From contig NZ_JAGGPM010000004.1 of the NCBI RefSeq assembly GCF_018613835.1, positions 1 through 64,000 on the forward strand: 64,000 nt of DNA, in the 5' to 3' direction. The translations under genes were made by a program, and so were the position numbers. This document shows positions 1 through 7,475 of the stretch, piece by piece. Below the pieces are notes generated by a model. The model did no database searches. It saw only the letters and a program-made list of their open reading frames with translations, and was not told where the DNA came from. How positions within the stretch are numbered: position 1 is the stretch's first letter; each line of letters begins with the position of its first letter. This DNA is from Arthrobacter sp. ISL-5. GTDB taxonomy: Bacteria; Actinomycetota; Actinomycetes; Actinomycetales; Micrococcaceae.

Positions 1-164
1 CAAGCGTTAGGGAATCTCTTCGTAGATGAGCGTGGTTAGGGTGGTCTGAGACCGGCGCCGCGGGGCAGACCGTTGCCGGTGCGGCGTGGTGCGGTGGGAA
101 AAAGGTCAGGGCCTCTTTGAATTGGTTGCGACCAAGCAAACCAATACCCAAAAGAGACCCTGAC
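1..164. other. Left flank of the ISL3-type element with leader hairpin
   Basis: No gene was recognised in the first 100 bases. From about 106 to 164 two arms can pair: GTCAGGG-CCTCTTT-GAATTGGTT on the left and AACCAAT-ACCC-AAAAGAG-ACCCTGAC on the right. The hairpin ends directly before the transposase ATG, a place where a structured IS leader could limit read-through transcription or translation. The 13-bp string AGGGCCTCTTTGA (108-120) recurs at 4998-5010 just after the transposase stop codon, in the same orientation. It may be a trace of the insertion or part of the element ends. The exact left IS boundary could not be fixed. Confidence 0.35.
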
Positions 165-1352
165 ATGACTAACTCTATGTCTTGTTCCCATGGCCACTGG
201 TGCACGGACGCGCTGCTCGGTGTCGAAGGCGTCCACGTCAGCTCCGTCACGGCAACGGGGACCGGACTGGTTCTGGGCGTCGAGACCGGGGAGGACGTCA
301 CCGGCTGCCCGGACTGCGGCGTCGTCGCCGTCGGGCACGGACGCAGGCGGGTCCGGCTCCATGACATCCCCTGTTTTGGCCGGCCGGTGCGGCTGCTGTG
401 GGCCAAGCGTGTCTGGCGGTGCCCTGACACGGACTGCCCGAGAACGACGTTCACCGAAGAGCATCCGCTGGCAGGACCCCGGGCGAAACTGACCGCCCGT
501 GCCGTGACCTGGGCAACCGATGCGCTCGAGCATTTCGACACGTCGGTCTCGGCCCTAGCCCACCAGCTCGGCGTCTCCTGGCACACGGTCTGGCACGGAA
601 TCAGGGCAGAGGCCGCGCGGCGGATCGGCGCCGCAAGCCGGTTGAAGGGTGTGGATGCGCTCGGCGTCGACGAACATGTCTGGTCCCACACCGGCCCGCC
701 CGGCACCGGGATGGTCACCGGTATCGTGGACCACACCCGTGACGCGGACGGCACCGTTCACGCCCGGCTGCTGGACCTCGTTCCGGGACGGTCCGGGAAA
801 GCCTACGCGGACTGGCTCAAAGACCGCGGCGCCGGGTTCACTGCTGGGATCAAGACGGCCGCGCTGGATCCGTTCCGCGGCTACGCCAACGCGATCCGTG
901 ACGAACTGCCCGAAGCCATCACCGTTCTGGATGCCTTCCATGTCGTGAAGCTGGGTTCGGCCATGGTCGATGAGGTCCGCCGAAGGGTCCAGCAGGACAC
1001 CCTGGGACACCGCGGCCGCAAGGGTGATCCGCTCTACGGAATCCGCCGGACCCTGCAGATCGGCGCCGAGCACCTCACCGAGAAACAGGCATCCCGGCTG
1101 GACGCGAAGCTCACCGCCGGAGACCCGGACCAAGAAGTCACCCTGGCCTGGCAGTGCTACCAGAAGCTCCGCAATATCTACCACGCCCGCCCGGAACAAG
1201 GCAGGGCACTCGTGACCGAGGTGATCGCGTCGTTCCCGACCTGCCCCATCCCGGAAGTCGCGCGCCTCGGCCGGACACTCAAGCAATGGAAGAGCGCGAT
1301 CCTGGCCTACTTCGACACCAACGGAGCCTCCAACGGACCCACAGAAGCGATC
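165..1352 (+). pseudogene. ISL3-family transposase, 5' part (split by RIT element)
   Basis: Encodes about 396 residues of an ISL3-family DDE transposase. An N-terminal zinc-ribbon (CPDC near residue 40, CPDTDC near 90) binds DNA. It is followed by a helix-turn-helix-like stretch and the DDE catalytic core, with Asp in GVDEHVW, Asp in LDAFHVVKL and the Glu in NGPTEAI. Reading stops matching the family at the ATC codon ending at 1352. The missing 42 C-terminal codons, starting NGVIETTRR, resume in frame at 4863. ATG at 165 is preferred over the upstream TTG at 117 because the TTG lies inside the leader hairpin. Removing 1353-4862 restores one open frame of about 438 residues, so the gene was intact before the RIT insertion. 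The frame as read today runs on into element DNA to 1460. Confidence 0.85.
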
Positions 1353-1460
1353 CAATGCCGATGTCGGCATTGGATGGCTTATGCCGAGGTCCTGGTTATG
1401 CCGACCAGACTGGGGTCTGTCTTGTTCGGGGTCGGTTGCATGGATGGATTGTCGGCATAG
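1352..1460. repeat. RIT left end: palindrome, terminal repeat and inner site
   Basis: Three pieces are visible. A 22-bp near-perfect palindrome (1352-1373, arms CCAATGCCGA/TCGGCATTGG) lies outermost. Then comes the 28-bp terminal inverted repeat 1377-1404, which holds two direct copies of TTATGCCGA spaced 17 bp apart. Finally TTGTCGGCATAG sits at 1449-1460, directly before the stop codon of the last recombinase gene. All share the core ATGCCGA, in either orientation, so they are probably recombinase binding sites. The outer palindrome has no counterpart at the right end. Confidence 0.7.
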
Positions 1461-2450
1461 TCAGAGGGCTTCGAGCCATGTGAGAATCCCGGGGTCTGGT
1501 GTGTAGGTGCCGGGGACGACTGTGGGTGGCCTGGTCTTTTCCAGCGCGGCCTTCTTCGTTGCCATGTCGGCGTGGAGGTAGACGTCGGTTGTGGAGGTTT
1601 GCTCATGGCCGAGCCATAGGGCAATGACGGTGATGTCGACGCCGGCGTGCAGGAGGTTCATGGCGGTGGTGTGCCTGAGTGTGTGCATCGTGACGTGCTT
1701 GGCGCCTATTGACGGACAGGACTCTGCGGCGGTGCAAACGTGTGTTGCGAGTCGGCGTTCCATGGCGTCACGTGAAAGCGCGTTGCCGCGCGGGCCTGGG
1801 AACAGCGCACTGCCGGGCCGGCCGGTGCGTTCGTTGAGGTAGGCGCGCATTTGGTCTCGAGTCTTGGCGCTGATTGGAGTGGCCCGGTGCTTGCGTCCCT
1901 TCCCCTCGCATTCGATGTATGGGCTGGTGCCCGTGTGGATGCTGGTGTTGGCCAGGCCGATGAGTTCGCTGACGCGCACGCCTGTGTTGATTACGAGAGC
2001 GAGCATCATCTGGTCGCGCCTGCCAGTCCAAGTCGCGGTATCCGGGGCCGCGAGCAGCGCCTCGGTCTCGTCCTCGTTGAGGTAGCTGATCACGGGTTTC
2101 GAGGTCTTGGCCGGTGGGATGGTGAGAATGCGGCGAATGGTCTCAGCGTGTTCTGGATGGTCGGGCAGAATATGTGCGAAGAGGCCCCGGATCGCAATGA
2201 GTCGGGCATTGCGGGTCGCCGCCGAGTTAGCCCGCTCGTTGACGAGGTGGTCCAGGAAAGCCGTCACGATATCGCGGTCGATGTCTTCGAGCCGGTTCTG
2301 GTCTGCGCTGGTTGCCGTGGTGGTGCAGACGTGCTTAATCAGCAGCCGCCAGGTGTCCCGGTAGGAGGCGATGGTGTTCTCGGAGAGGTTGCGCTGGGCA
2401 TGGACGTAATCGGTGAAGAACGACTGCAGGGCGGTAGCGAGATAGGTCAT
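1461..2450 (-). CDS. ritC: Tyrosine recombinase, third gene of RIT element (RitC-like)
   Basis: 329-residue phage-integrase-type recombinase. The N-terminal SAM-like core-binding domain (about residues 5-95) includes the SENTIASYRDTWR helix. The catalytic domain shows the Arg in TGVRVSELIGL, a Lys in the GKGRKH beta turn, HTLRHTTA (His and second Arg), LGH, and a Tyr nucleophile in TTDVYLHAD. The full catalytic set is present, so the enzyme could be active. The ATG is preceded by GGAGTGA, part of the end of the previous gene. The intergenic gap is 6 bp, so translation is probably coupled. In RIT elements the three recombinases are thought to act together on the ends; how labour is divided is not known. 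Confidence 0.85.
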   Translation of the reverse strand: MTYLATALQSFFTDYVHAQRNLSENTIASYRDTWRLLIKHVCTTTATSADQNRLEDIDRDIVTAFLDHLVNERANSAATRNARLIAIRGLFAHILPDHPEHAETIRRILTIPPAKTSKPVISYLNEDETEALLAAPDTATWTGRRDQMMLALVINTGVRVSELIGLANTSIHTGTSPYIECEGKGRKHRATPISAKTRDQMRAYLNERTGRPGSALFPGPRGNALSRDAMERRLATHVCTAAESCPSIGAKHVTMHTLRHTTAMNLLHAGVDITVIALWLGHEQTSTTDVYLHADMATKKAALEKTRPPTVVPGTYTPDPGILTWLEAL

Positions 2451-2456
2451 GACGAT

Positions 2457-3407
2457 TCACTCCATCGTGATATTGGTGTCCATGCGGTTGGCAGCCAGTG
2501 CCAGGAGCTCCGGGACGGCTTGGATGTACCAGTAGGTGTGGGACGGGTCTGAGTGGCCGAGCCACGTTGCCAGCAGGCTTAGCCTGGCTGCAGGGTTGCC
2601 GTCATCGCTGGTGTAAGCCTGGATCATCTGCCGGGTAGCGAAAGTGTGGCGTAGATCGTGAAGGTACGGGGTCGTGCCCTCCCACGTGAGGTTTGCCGCC
2701 GCGCGGATCCGCTGGAAATGGCTTTCCACGGTTCCCCGCTGGTAGGCCGTGCCCCTGGTATTGACGAAGAGGGGCCCGTCAGGATGCGGGCCCACGGTCT
2801 GGCGATTAGGGCTGGACTCGTATTTGGCAAGCGCATCCACCGTGGTGGGGTGGAGCGGAATGAGCCTGTCGGGGCCGTGCTTGTTCGCCCGGACCAGCAC
2901 AGTGAATTCGGGTGCATGGATGTCCTGCGGTTTCAGTCGCAAGGCCTCCCCGATCCTCATGCCACTGACGGTCAGCAAGGCGATGATGTTCGCCATCGTG
3001 GCTTGGACGAGCACAGGGGTGAACACGTCCTGGCAGGCCGCGATCAACGCGTCGACCTCATCTTGGGTGTAGATATGGGGCGTCCGTCGATACTTGCCGG
3101 TGTTCAGAGCGCCGGCCGTAGGCACTTGAACGTCCATTCCCAAGGCATGGCAGTAGCGGGAGAAGCCTTTCACCGCGCTGAGGCGCTGGCCCTGGTAGGA
3201 GTTCTTGAAGGTGCCAGGCCCCCGAGCCCAGGTGGTGGCCTCCGCGGCCGTGAAAGATGCCCGCGTGTTCCCCCGAGCCCACAGCCATTCGAGAAATCTG
3301 CGGGCGTTGCGTTCTTCCTCGATGAGTTGGAACCCCAGCGTGTGCCGCCGGCCCAGATACTCATCCAGAGCAGCCAAGAGGTCAGCATTGACCGGCTGGA
3401 CGTTCAC
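2457..3407 (-). CDS. ritB: Tyrosine recombinase, second gene of RIT element (RitB-like)
   Basis: 316-residue tyrosine recombinase. The core-binding domain contains LLAALDEYLGRRHTLGFQL near the N terminus. Catalytic motifs are the Arg in SGMRIGEALRL, the Lys in ANKHGPDR, HDLRHTFATRQM, WLGH, and a Tyr in HTYWYIQAV. The GTG at 3407 gives a GTGA overlap with the stop of the upstream recombinase and has GGGGGA seven bases before it. An in-frame GTG at 3422 is the alternative and would add five residues. The overlap indicates a single polycistronic unit, as is usual for RIT elements. Confidence 0.85.
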   Translation of the reverse strand: MNVQPVNADLLAALDEYLGRRHTLGFQLIEEERNARRFLEWLWARGNTRASFTAAEATTWARGPGTFKNSYQGQRLSAVKGFSRYCHALGMDVQVPTAGALNTGKYRRTPHIYTQDEVDALIAACQDVFTPVLVQATMANIIALLTVSGMRIGEALRLKPQDIHAPEFTVLVRANKHGPDRLIPLHPTTVDALAKYESSPNRQTVGPHPDGPLFVNTRGTAYQRGTVESHFQRIRAAANLTWEGTTPYLHDLRHTFATRQMIQAYTSDDGNPAARLSLLATWLGHSDPSHTYWYIQAVPELLALAANRMDTNITME

Positions 3408-4726
3408 GGCAACTTCCCCCACGACGGTGCCAGCGGGCGCAGCGGCACCATGTCTACTCGCGCATAGGTCATTGACGAGGCCAGGCTCGCATGTCCGAGA
3501 AGTTCCTGGACCTGCCTGAAGTTTCCTCCTCCAGCCAGGATCTGGGTGGCAGCCGTGTGGCGAAGCCGGTGTGCGTAGACACCTTCAAGGCCGGCAATGC
3601 GGGCATGTTTGGAAATGATCTCGGTAACGCCCCCACGATTCAGTGCTTTGAACGGGGGCAAGGAGCGAATAAAAACGGCGCGTTCCCCGGTCTCCGCACG
3701 CCGGACTCGTAAATATTCCACCAGTGCTTCACCAACATCAACGGGCATCGGCAAGATGAGCACGCGTCCGCCCTTGCCGACCATACGCAAAGACGGCGCC
3801 CGCCAGTTGATGTCATCGAGAGTCAAACCAGCGACTTCCCCTACGCGCGCGCCGAGACGGGCCAGCATGACGATGATCGCCATGTCGCGTCTGCCGGTGG
3901 GGCCTCCCGGATTTACTGCACCTTTCAATGCCGCGACCTCGCTGGCGGTGAGCCCTTTGGGCAGATCCGAACGAATTCTCCGGGGTGAGAGGACACCGAA
4001 GGCGACCCCATCCTCTACCCAGCCGTTGGCGGCTGCCCACGTGAGCAAACCGCGAAGCAGCGCGGCTGCGCATTGAGCCGTGGATGGGGAGTATCCGGCC
4101 ACAGCACGAAGCAGGAAGTCATTAGCCATCGCGACATCTACGCGTTCCCAGTGGAGTTCCCCGCCCGACTCTTCGATCAGCTCCAAAAAGAGTTCCCCGA
4201 CTCTGCGCGCCTTATAAATCCAGCTGGCGCCCTGGCCTTGTTCCACCTTGAGAAATCGTAGCCAGTCCGCCAGACATGCCTTTGCGGGGCTAGCTTGTGT
4301 GTGCACCACACGCGCGGGTCTGAGGCGACCCGTTTCGCGCAGGAACCGAAGGACCGCAGAGACGTTCTCATTGGCCGAAGAATGCTCCGGGAAGCGTTCG
4401 TTGTCCTCCCGAACCATGAGAATTCCACGCTCCGCATCCACGTCACCGAGCTTGAGATCCTCAGCGACCATCCATGAGCCAAGGCGCACTGCAGCACGGA
4501 CATGGTTGCGTTGGGTGGTCGGTGCGTAACCCTGCGCGACCAGCCACTCGATCAGCTCCATCATCACTGCGGCCAGAGGACCGGCATGACGACGAGGCCA
4601 CATACTTTCGTGCCAACTGCCCGCTGAAGAGGCTGTACTTCCGGCAACCACCGGGGCCCCAACATCCGCTGGCTCGTCGTCGACACCGACAACGAGCGCA
4701 CACTCGACATGCTTCGGATCATCCAT
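3404..4726 (-). CDS. ritA: Tyrosine recombinase, first gene of RIT element (RitA-like)
   Basis: 440-residue tyrosine recombinase, the longest of the three and first in the operon. About 50 extra N-terminal residues without a recognised fold precede the core-binding domain, which includes LIEWLVAQGYAPTTQRNHV. The catalytic residues are the Arg in LGARVGEVAGL, the Lys in GKGGRVLIL, HRLRHTAATQIL, LLGHASL and the Tyr in SSMTYARVD. The ATG follows AAGGAG with good spacing. Transcription should start in the roughly 100 bp between this gene and the right inverted repeat. No inactivating change is visible. Confidence 0.85.
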   Translation of the reverse strand: MDDPKHVECALVVGVDDEPADVGAPVVAGSTASSAGSWHESMWPRRHAGPLAAVMMELIEWLVAQGYAPTTQRNHVRAAVRLGSWMVAEDLKLGDVDAERGILMVREDNERFPEHSSANENVSAVLRFLRETGRLRPARVVHTQASPAKACLADWLRFLKVEQGQGASWIYKARRVGELFLELIEESGGELHWERVDVAMANDFLLRAVAGYSPSTAQCAAALLRGLLTWAAANGWVEDGVAFGVLSPRRIRSDLPKGLTASEVAALKGAVNPGGPTGRRDMAIIVMLARLGARVGEVAGLTLDDINWRAPSLRMVGKGGRVLILPMPVDVGEALVEYLRVRRAETGERAVFIRSLPPFKALNRGGVTEIISKHARIAGLEGVYAHRLRHTAATQILAGGGNFRQVQELLGHASLASSMTYARVDMVPLRPLAPSWGKLP

Positions 4727-4774
4727 GACCCATCTCCTTCTCCCGTTAGGAGAAGGCAGGCTCTCACACCGCCA

Positions 4775-4858
4775 CTATGCCGACAACGCCCCGCAGCAAC
4801 CGGCAGTGGGCAAGGCGGGCATCAACATACTCGGCATAACCGAGACCTCGGCATAAGC
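4775..4858. repeat. RIT right end: inner site and terminal inverted repeat
   Basis: CTATGCCGACAA (4775-4786) is the exact inverse of the left inner site. The 28 bp at 4831-4858 match the left terminal repeat in inverse orientation except for a four-base block (CCTG against CTCG) and contain two TCGGCATAA copies. The repeat abuts GATC of the interrupted transposase codon directly, unlike the left end, where a palindrome lies between repeat and target. Confidence 0.75.
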
Positions 4859-4862
4859 GATC

Positions 4863-4991
4863 AACGGCGTCATCGAAACCACCCGCAGAATCGCCAGAGG
4901 CTTCCGCAACTTCACTAACTACCGGCTCAGATGCCTACTCGCCGCCGGCGGACACCGCCCCTACCGGGCGAAACAAACCAACCATGCCTAA
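4863..4991 (+). pseudogene. ISL3-family transposase, 3' part
   Basis: The 42 C-terminal codons, beginning NGVIETTRRIARGF and ending AKQTNHA before TAA, continue the transposase frame that stops at 1352. This tail, with the FRNFTNYRLR segment, is the usual ISL3 C terminus. It has no start codon of its own and is separated from the rest by the RIT element. The right IS end must lie shortly after the stop, between about 4992 and 5010, because transporter-like sequence follows. Confidence 0.85.
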
Positions 4992-5002
4992 ATGCGAAGG
5001 GC

Positions 5003-5260
5003 CTCTTTGAGACCTGGTAGCGCTACACCGGTGCTGGCATGGGCTACAACCTGGCCGGCGTCGTCGGCGGAGGGATTGTCCCGCTTGTGGCCGCCCAGCT
5101 GGCCGGCACGTCCGGGGCGTGGTCCATCGGGTTCCTGCTCGCCGGGATCGGCGTGTTCAGTGTGTTCTGCACCCTGGCACTGCCCAACCGCGAAAAGCGG
5201 GGGCTGGAAGAAGGCAAGGCGAACACAACTTTGGAGTACGCCGCCAGCAGCGGAGGCCCG
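5003..5260 (+). pseudogene. 3' remnant of an MHS-family MFS transporter
   Basis: From 5021 the frame reads RYTGAGMGYNLAGVVGGG and on through LLAGIGVFSVFCTLALPNRE, closely matching residues 375-435 of the complete transporter at 21560-22954. The match may extend back to 5003 as LFET-W-stop, where the intact copy reads LFETRY, so the junction with the IS is blurred. About 370 N-terminal residues are missing. The frame stays open to 5452 but diverges after NREKRGLEE and overlaps the next gene. It is a dead fragment cut off by the insertion. It is convergent with the GAF-LuxR gene, exactly as the intact paralogue is with its own GAF-LuxR neighbour. Confidence 0.8.
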
Positions 5261-5364
5261 GAGCCTACGTCCGGGCTCTACGGGGTCGAACCGATCTACC
5301 CCGCGGATACGAGTGGGATCCGCGGGCGGGGAGTGGGGCTGTCGGTGAAACCGGCAGCCCCGCT

Positions 5365-6219
5365 CTATGGAATGAGGCCCAGCCGGCGGGCCGCGGACAC
5401 GGCCTCAAGCCGATTGTGCGCGGACAGCTTGGCCATTGCGTTTTGTAAGTAGCTCTTTACGGTCACCGTTTTGAGCCCCAGGCGATCCGCGGTTTCCTGA
5501 TACGAACAGCCGAGCGCCACCTGCGCCAGGACATCGAGTTCACGGCGGGCCAGTCGGGCCATCGGATGCGCTCCGTCCGCGGGAGGCGGCGCCAGGTAGC
5601 TTCCGATGGTGTCCAACTTCCGTGCCAGGTCGGGGTCCGACACTGTGCCGGCGAGGGAGCGCAGCTCGGCGTGGGCTTCCCGGACATGCTCCAGCCAGCT
5701 CCGGTCTACGGCCCGGGGAGGCTCGGCCCTGGCCGTATTGATGATCGAGACCCGCCGGTCCACCTCGTCCCGAACCCGCAGTTCCTCAGCCAGCCCGGCG
5801 GACGCGTCCATCGCCACGCGAACAGCGTTTTCCCCCAGAGGGGAGCTGTCCCTCCTGGCGATGTAAAGTACCGCCCGCGACTTGCCCCGGACTACAACGG
5901 GAACGGCCGCCATCGAGCTCAGCTGCTCCCGCCGGACGGCGAGATCGTATTCATGGGTGATTCCCTCGGAGGCGACGTAATCCTTGACGAGGAACGGCCG
6001 CCGCTGCGTGTAAACACGGCCGCCGAGGCCCGCACCGGGAACGACGACCACCTGGTGCAGGCTGGACGTGGCGGTTCCCAGGAAATCCGTCAGCTGCAGC
6101 AGCTCACCGTTGGCCAGCCCGGCGAAGAGCACGGCAGGCCGGAAGGTGCCGGAGAGCTGGCGAAGGGACGCACGGAGCAGCTCACGATCATCGGGGCGGG
6201 AATATGCGTTGGGCTGCAT
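5365..6219 (-). CDS. GAF-domain LuxR-type transcriptional regulator
   Basis: 284 residues. An N-terminal GAF-like sensor domain (about residues 15-150, with AVLFAGLANGELLQL and GAGLGGRVYTQRRP) precedes a linker and a C-terminal LuxR/FixJ helix-turn-helix (about 220-284, RRELDVLAQVALGCSYQETADRLGLKTVTVKSYLQNAM). It presumably senses a small acyl or aromatic ligand and controls the adjacent catabolic operon; the ligand is unknown. The frame is open upstream to 6678, but the ATG at 6219 follows AGGAGAGG and matches the N terminus of the paralogue at 23113-23973 (shared YSRPDDRELLRASLR). The upstream part of the frame is a CitE remnant. Last gene of the minus-strand cluster. Confidence 0.85.
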   Translation of the reverse strand: MQPNAYSRPDDRELLRASLRQLSGTFRPAVLFAGLANGELLQLTDFLGTATSSLHQVVVVPGAGLGGRVYTQRRPFLVKDYVASEGITHEYDLAVRREQLSSMAAVPVVVRGKSRAVLYIARRDSSPLGENAVRVAMDASAGLAEELRVRDEVDRRVSIINTARAEPPRAVDRSWLEHVREAHAELRSLAGTVSDPDLARKLDTIGSYLAPPPADGAHPMARLARRELDVLAQVALGCSYQETADRLGLKTVTVKSYLQNAMAKLSAHNRLEAVSAARRLGLIP

Positions 6220-6323
6220 GAGTCCTCTCCTGGTACCGCGGAAACCCGTCACCGCGTTGTGACGGGAGTTTTGTGTCGGTAGGGCCTTACGGCTCCACGT
6301 AGTGAGAGGGCAGTTGCTCCGGA

Positions 6324-6640
6324 GACTGAGGACGGGCTCGTCCACCATTCGTCCCTCAAAGGCGAAAACTCTACCGGACTGTTCGGCGGCGGCGAGCATC
6401 CGCTGGGCCTGCTCCACCTCACCGGGATCCGGGGTGAAGGACTCAGGTATAACAGGCATCTGGCCGGGATGGATGGAGGCCTTCGCGGCGAACCCGGAGG
6501 CCACAGCGTCGTCAGATTCGGCGTTTAGGCCGGCGAGGTCGGCAATGTCCACGTAGACCGAGTCCAGCGCGGCTTTCGCGGCCGCGGCGCGGCGAGGAGT
6601 ACGTGGGAACGGGCGTGCAGTTCTGCTCGCCTCCGGCGCC
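6324..6640 (-). pseudogene. CitE/HpcH lyase remnant (second copy)
   Basis: The reading KAALDSVYVDIADLAGLNAE, then GFAAKASIHPGQMPVIPESF and FEGRMVDEPVL, is nearly the same as the C-terminal third of the CitE-like protein encoded at 7472-8334. A shifted frame upstream still gives LHARSHVLLAA, so at least one frameshift is present near 6600. The N-terminal two thirds, with the acyl-CoA and Mg-binding parts, and the last 20 residues are missing. It is probably the end product of a tandem duplication of the lyase gene. It lies between the TIGR03084 gene and the regulator. Confidence 0.8.
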
Positions 6641-6674
6641 CTGGCCACATGATCGAAAACCACTGCCGACTTGT

Positions 6675-7475
6675 TCATCGGCGGAACTGTCCAGGCTGCC
6701 GACCCGCCCCCGGTGGCCCCGCAAAGGCCTGCGCCACCGCCATCCAGGCGGCGGCGACATCGCCCGACACCGACAACTCAGTGTCGGCGATGTGCCGTCG
6801 CTGCGTGACTACAAGGCAGAAGTCTTGAGCAGGGCCAGCGACCTGGTTGGCGGCGCCAGGGGAACCCCATGTCCACGTGGATGCCCCATCGGGCGCCGTA
6901 AGGGACACGGACACGGATTGTTCTGGGACATCTAACCCGGACGTGCGGAAGCTGTTGGGAAATGCACGTACCCCAATGTTGGCCACGTGCCGCAGTCGCT
7001 CGGTCGCGGGTCGTTCTAGTCCGAGCGCGTCGACGACGTCTTGCCCGTGTGCCCAGACCTCCATGATGCGAGCGGTGACCTTTGACGCAAGGCTCATAGA
7101 AGGACCGAACCATGGCACCCGTGTTGCTGGGTCCGCCACGACCATGGCTTCGCGCAACAGTTGGTTTTCTTCACGCCACCAAGCGAGTATCTCCGAGCCA
7201 GTCCGATGCGCATTAGCAGCGCCAATGCCGTCAACGTACGTCTGTAAATCGGCAACTCCGTCACGCAGGTCGTTGAACGACTGCTGCTCGCTGACAGACA
7301 GCCGGGTGACGTAGTCGAAGTGGGCCAGATGCGCGACTTGATCGCGAACCGTCCAGCCTGGGGCGGGCGTGTCAACGCTCCAGCTCAACAAGGGTAAGGG
7401 CTCAAGCAGGGATATGAGGGTTAGGGCCTCCGCGCGCAGGTCTTCGATGAGCCCTGTCAAAACCCGGGTCGTCAT
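6675..7475 (-). CDS. TIGR03084-type DinB-fold metal-binding protein
   Basis: 266 residues related to the mycothiol-dependent maleylpyruvate isomerase N-terminal (DinB-like four-helix) fold. Candidate metal ligands are the His residues in VAHLAHFDY (about 48-54) and the His in EVWAHGQDV (about 145-150). A C-terminal domain of about 90 residues with alternating strands (VSVSLTAPDGASTWTWG) resembles the SCP2/MDMPI C-terminal part. Such proteins occur in actinobacterial acyl-CoA degradation clusters; the reaction is not established. The ATG overlaps the stop of the CitE gene (ATGA), so the two are translationally coupled. The protein looks complete. Confidence 0.8.
   Translation of the reverse strand: MTTRVLTGLIEDLRAEALTLISLLEPLPLLSWSVDTPAPGWTVRDQVAHLAHFDYVTRLSVSEQQSFNDLRDGVADLQTYVDGIGAANAHRTGSEILAWWREENQLLREAMVVADPATRVPWFGPSMSLASKVTARIMEVWAHGQDVVDALGLERPATERLRHVANIGVRAFPNSFRTSGLDVPEQSVSVSLTAPDGASTWTWGSPGAANQVAGPAQDFCLVVTQRRHIADTELSVSGDVAAAWMAVAQAFAGPPGAGRQPGQFRR

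Larger units (their letters stand above)
1345..4862. mobile_element. Recombinase-in-trio (RIT) element inserted in the transposase
   Basis: A 3.5-kb insertion carries only three consecutive minus-strand tyrosine recombinase genes, the hallmark of RIT elements. It interrupts the ISL3 transposase between the codons for Ile and Asn. The octamer AAGCGATC occurs at both junctions (1345-1352 and 4855-4862), consistent with a target duplication of up to 8 bp, although the inner AAGC also matches the inverted-repeat end. Inverted repeats of 28 bp lie at 1377-1404 and 4831-4858. Inner inverted copies of TTGTCGGCATAG lie at 1449-1460 and 4775-4786. The element family is known; these exact boundaries are read from the sequence. 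Confidence 0.85.

Noticed and set aside
106..164. Hairpin before the transposase considered as a riboswitch
   Set aside because: A plain stem without conserved riboswitch cores; a protective IS leader is the simpler reading.
1377..1460. Repeated ATGCCGA units considered as a CRISPR or Xer/dif site
   Set aside because: Units are short, mirrored at the far end of the element and tied to recombinase genes, so they are element ends. No spacer-repeat pattern or cas gene is present.
6220..6678. N-terminal extension of the GAF-LuxR protein as a true CitE-LuxR fusion
   Set aside because: A strong ribosome binding site and the paralogue's N terminus place the start at 6219, and the upstream part contains a frameshifted CitE fragment.
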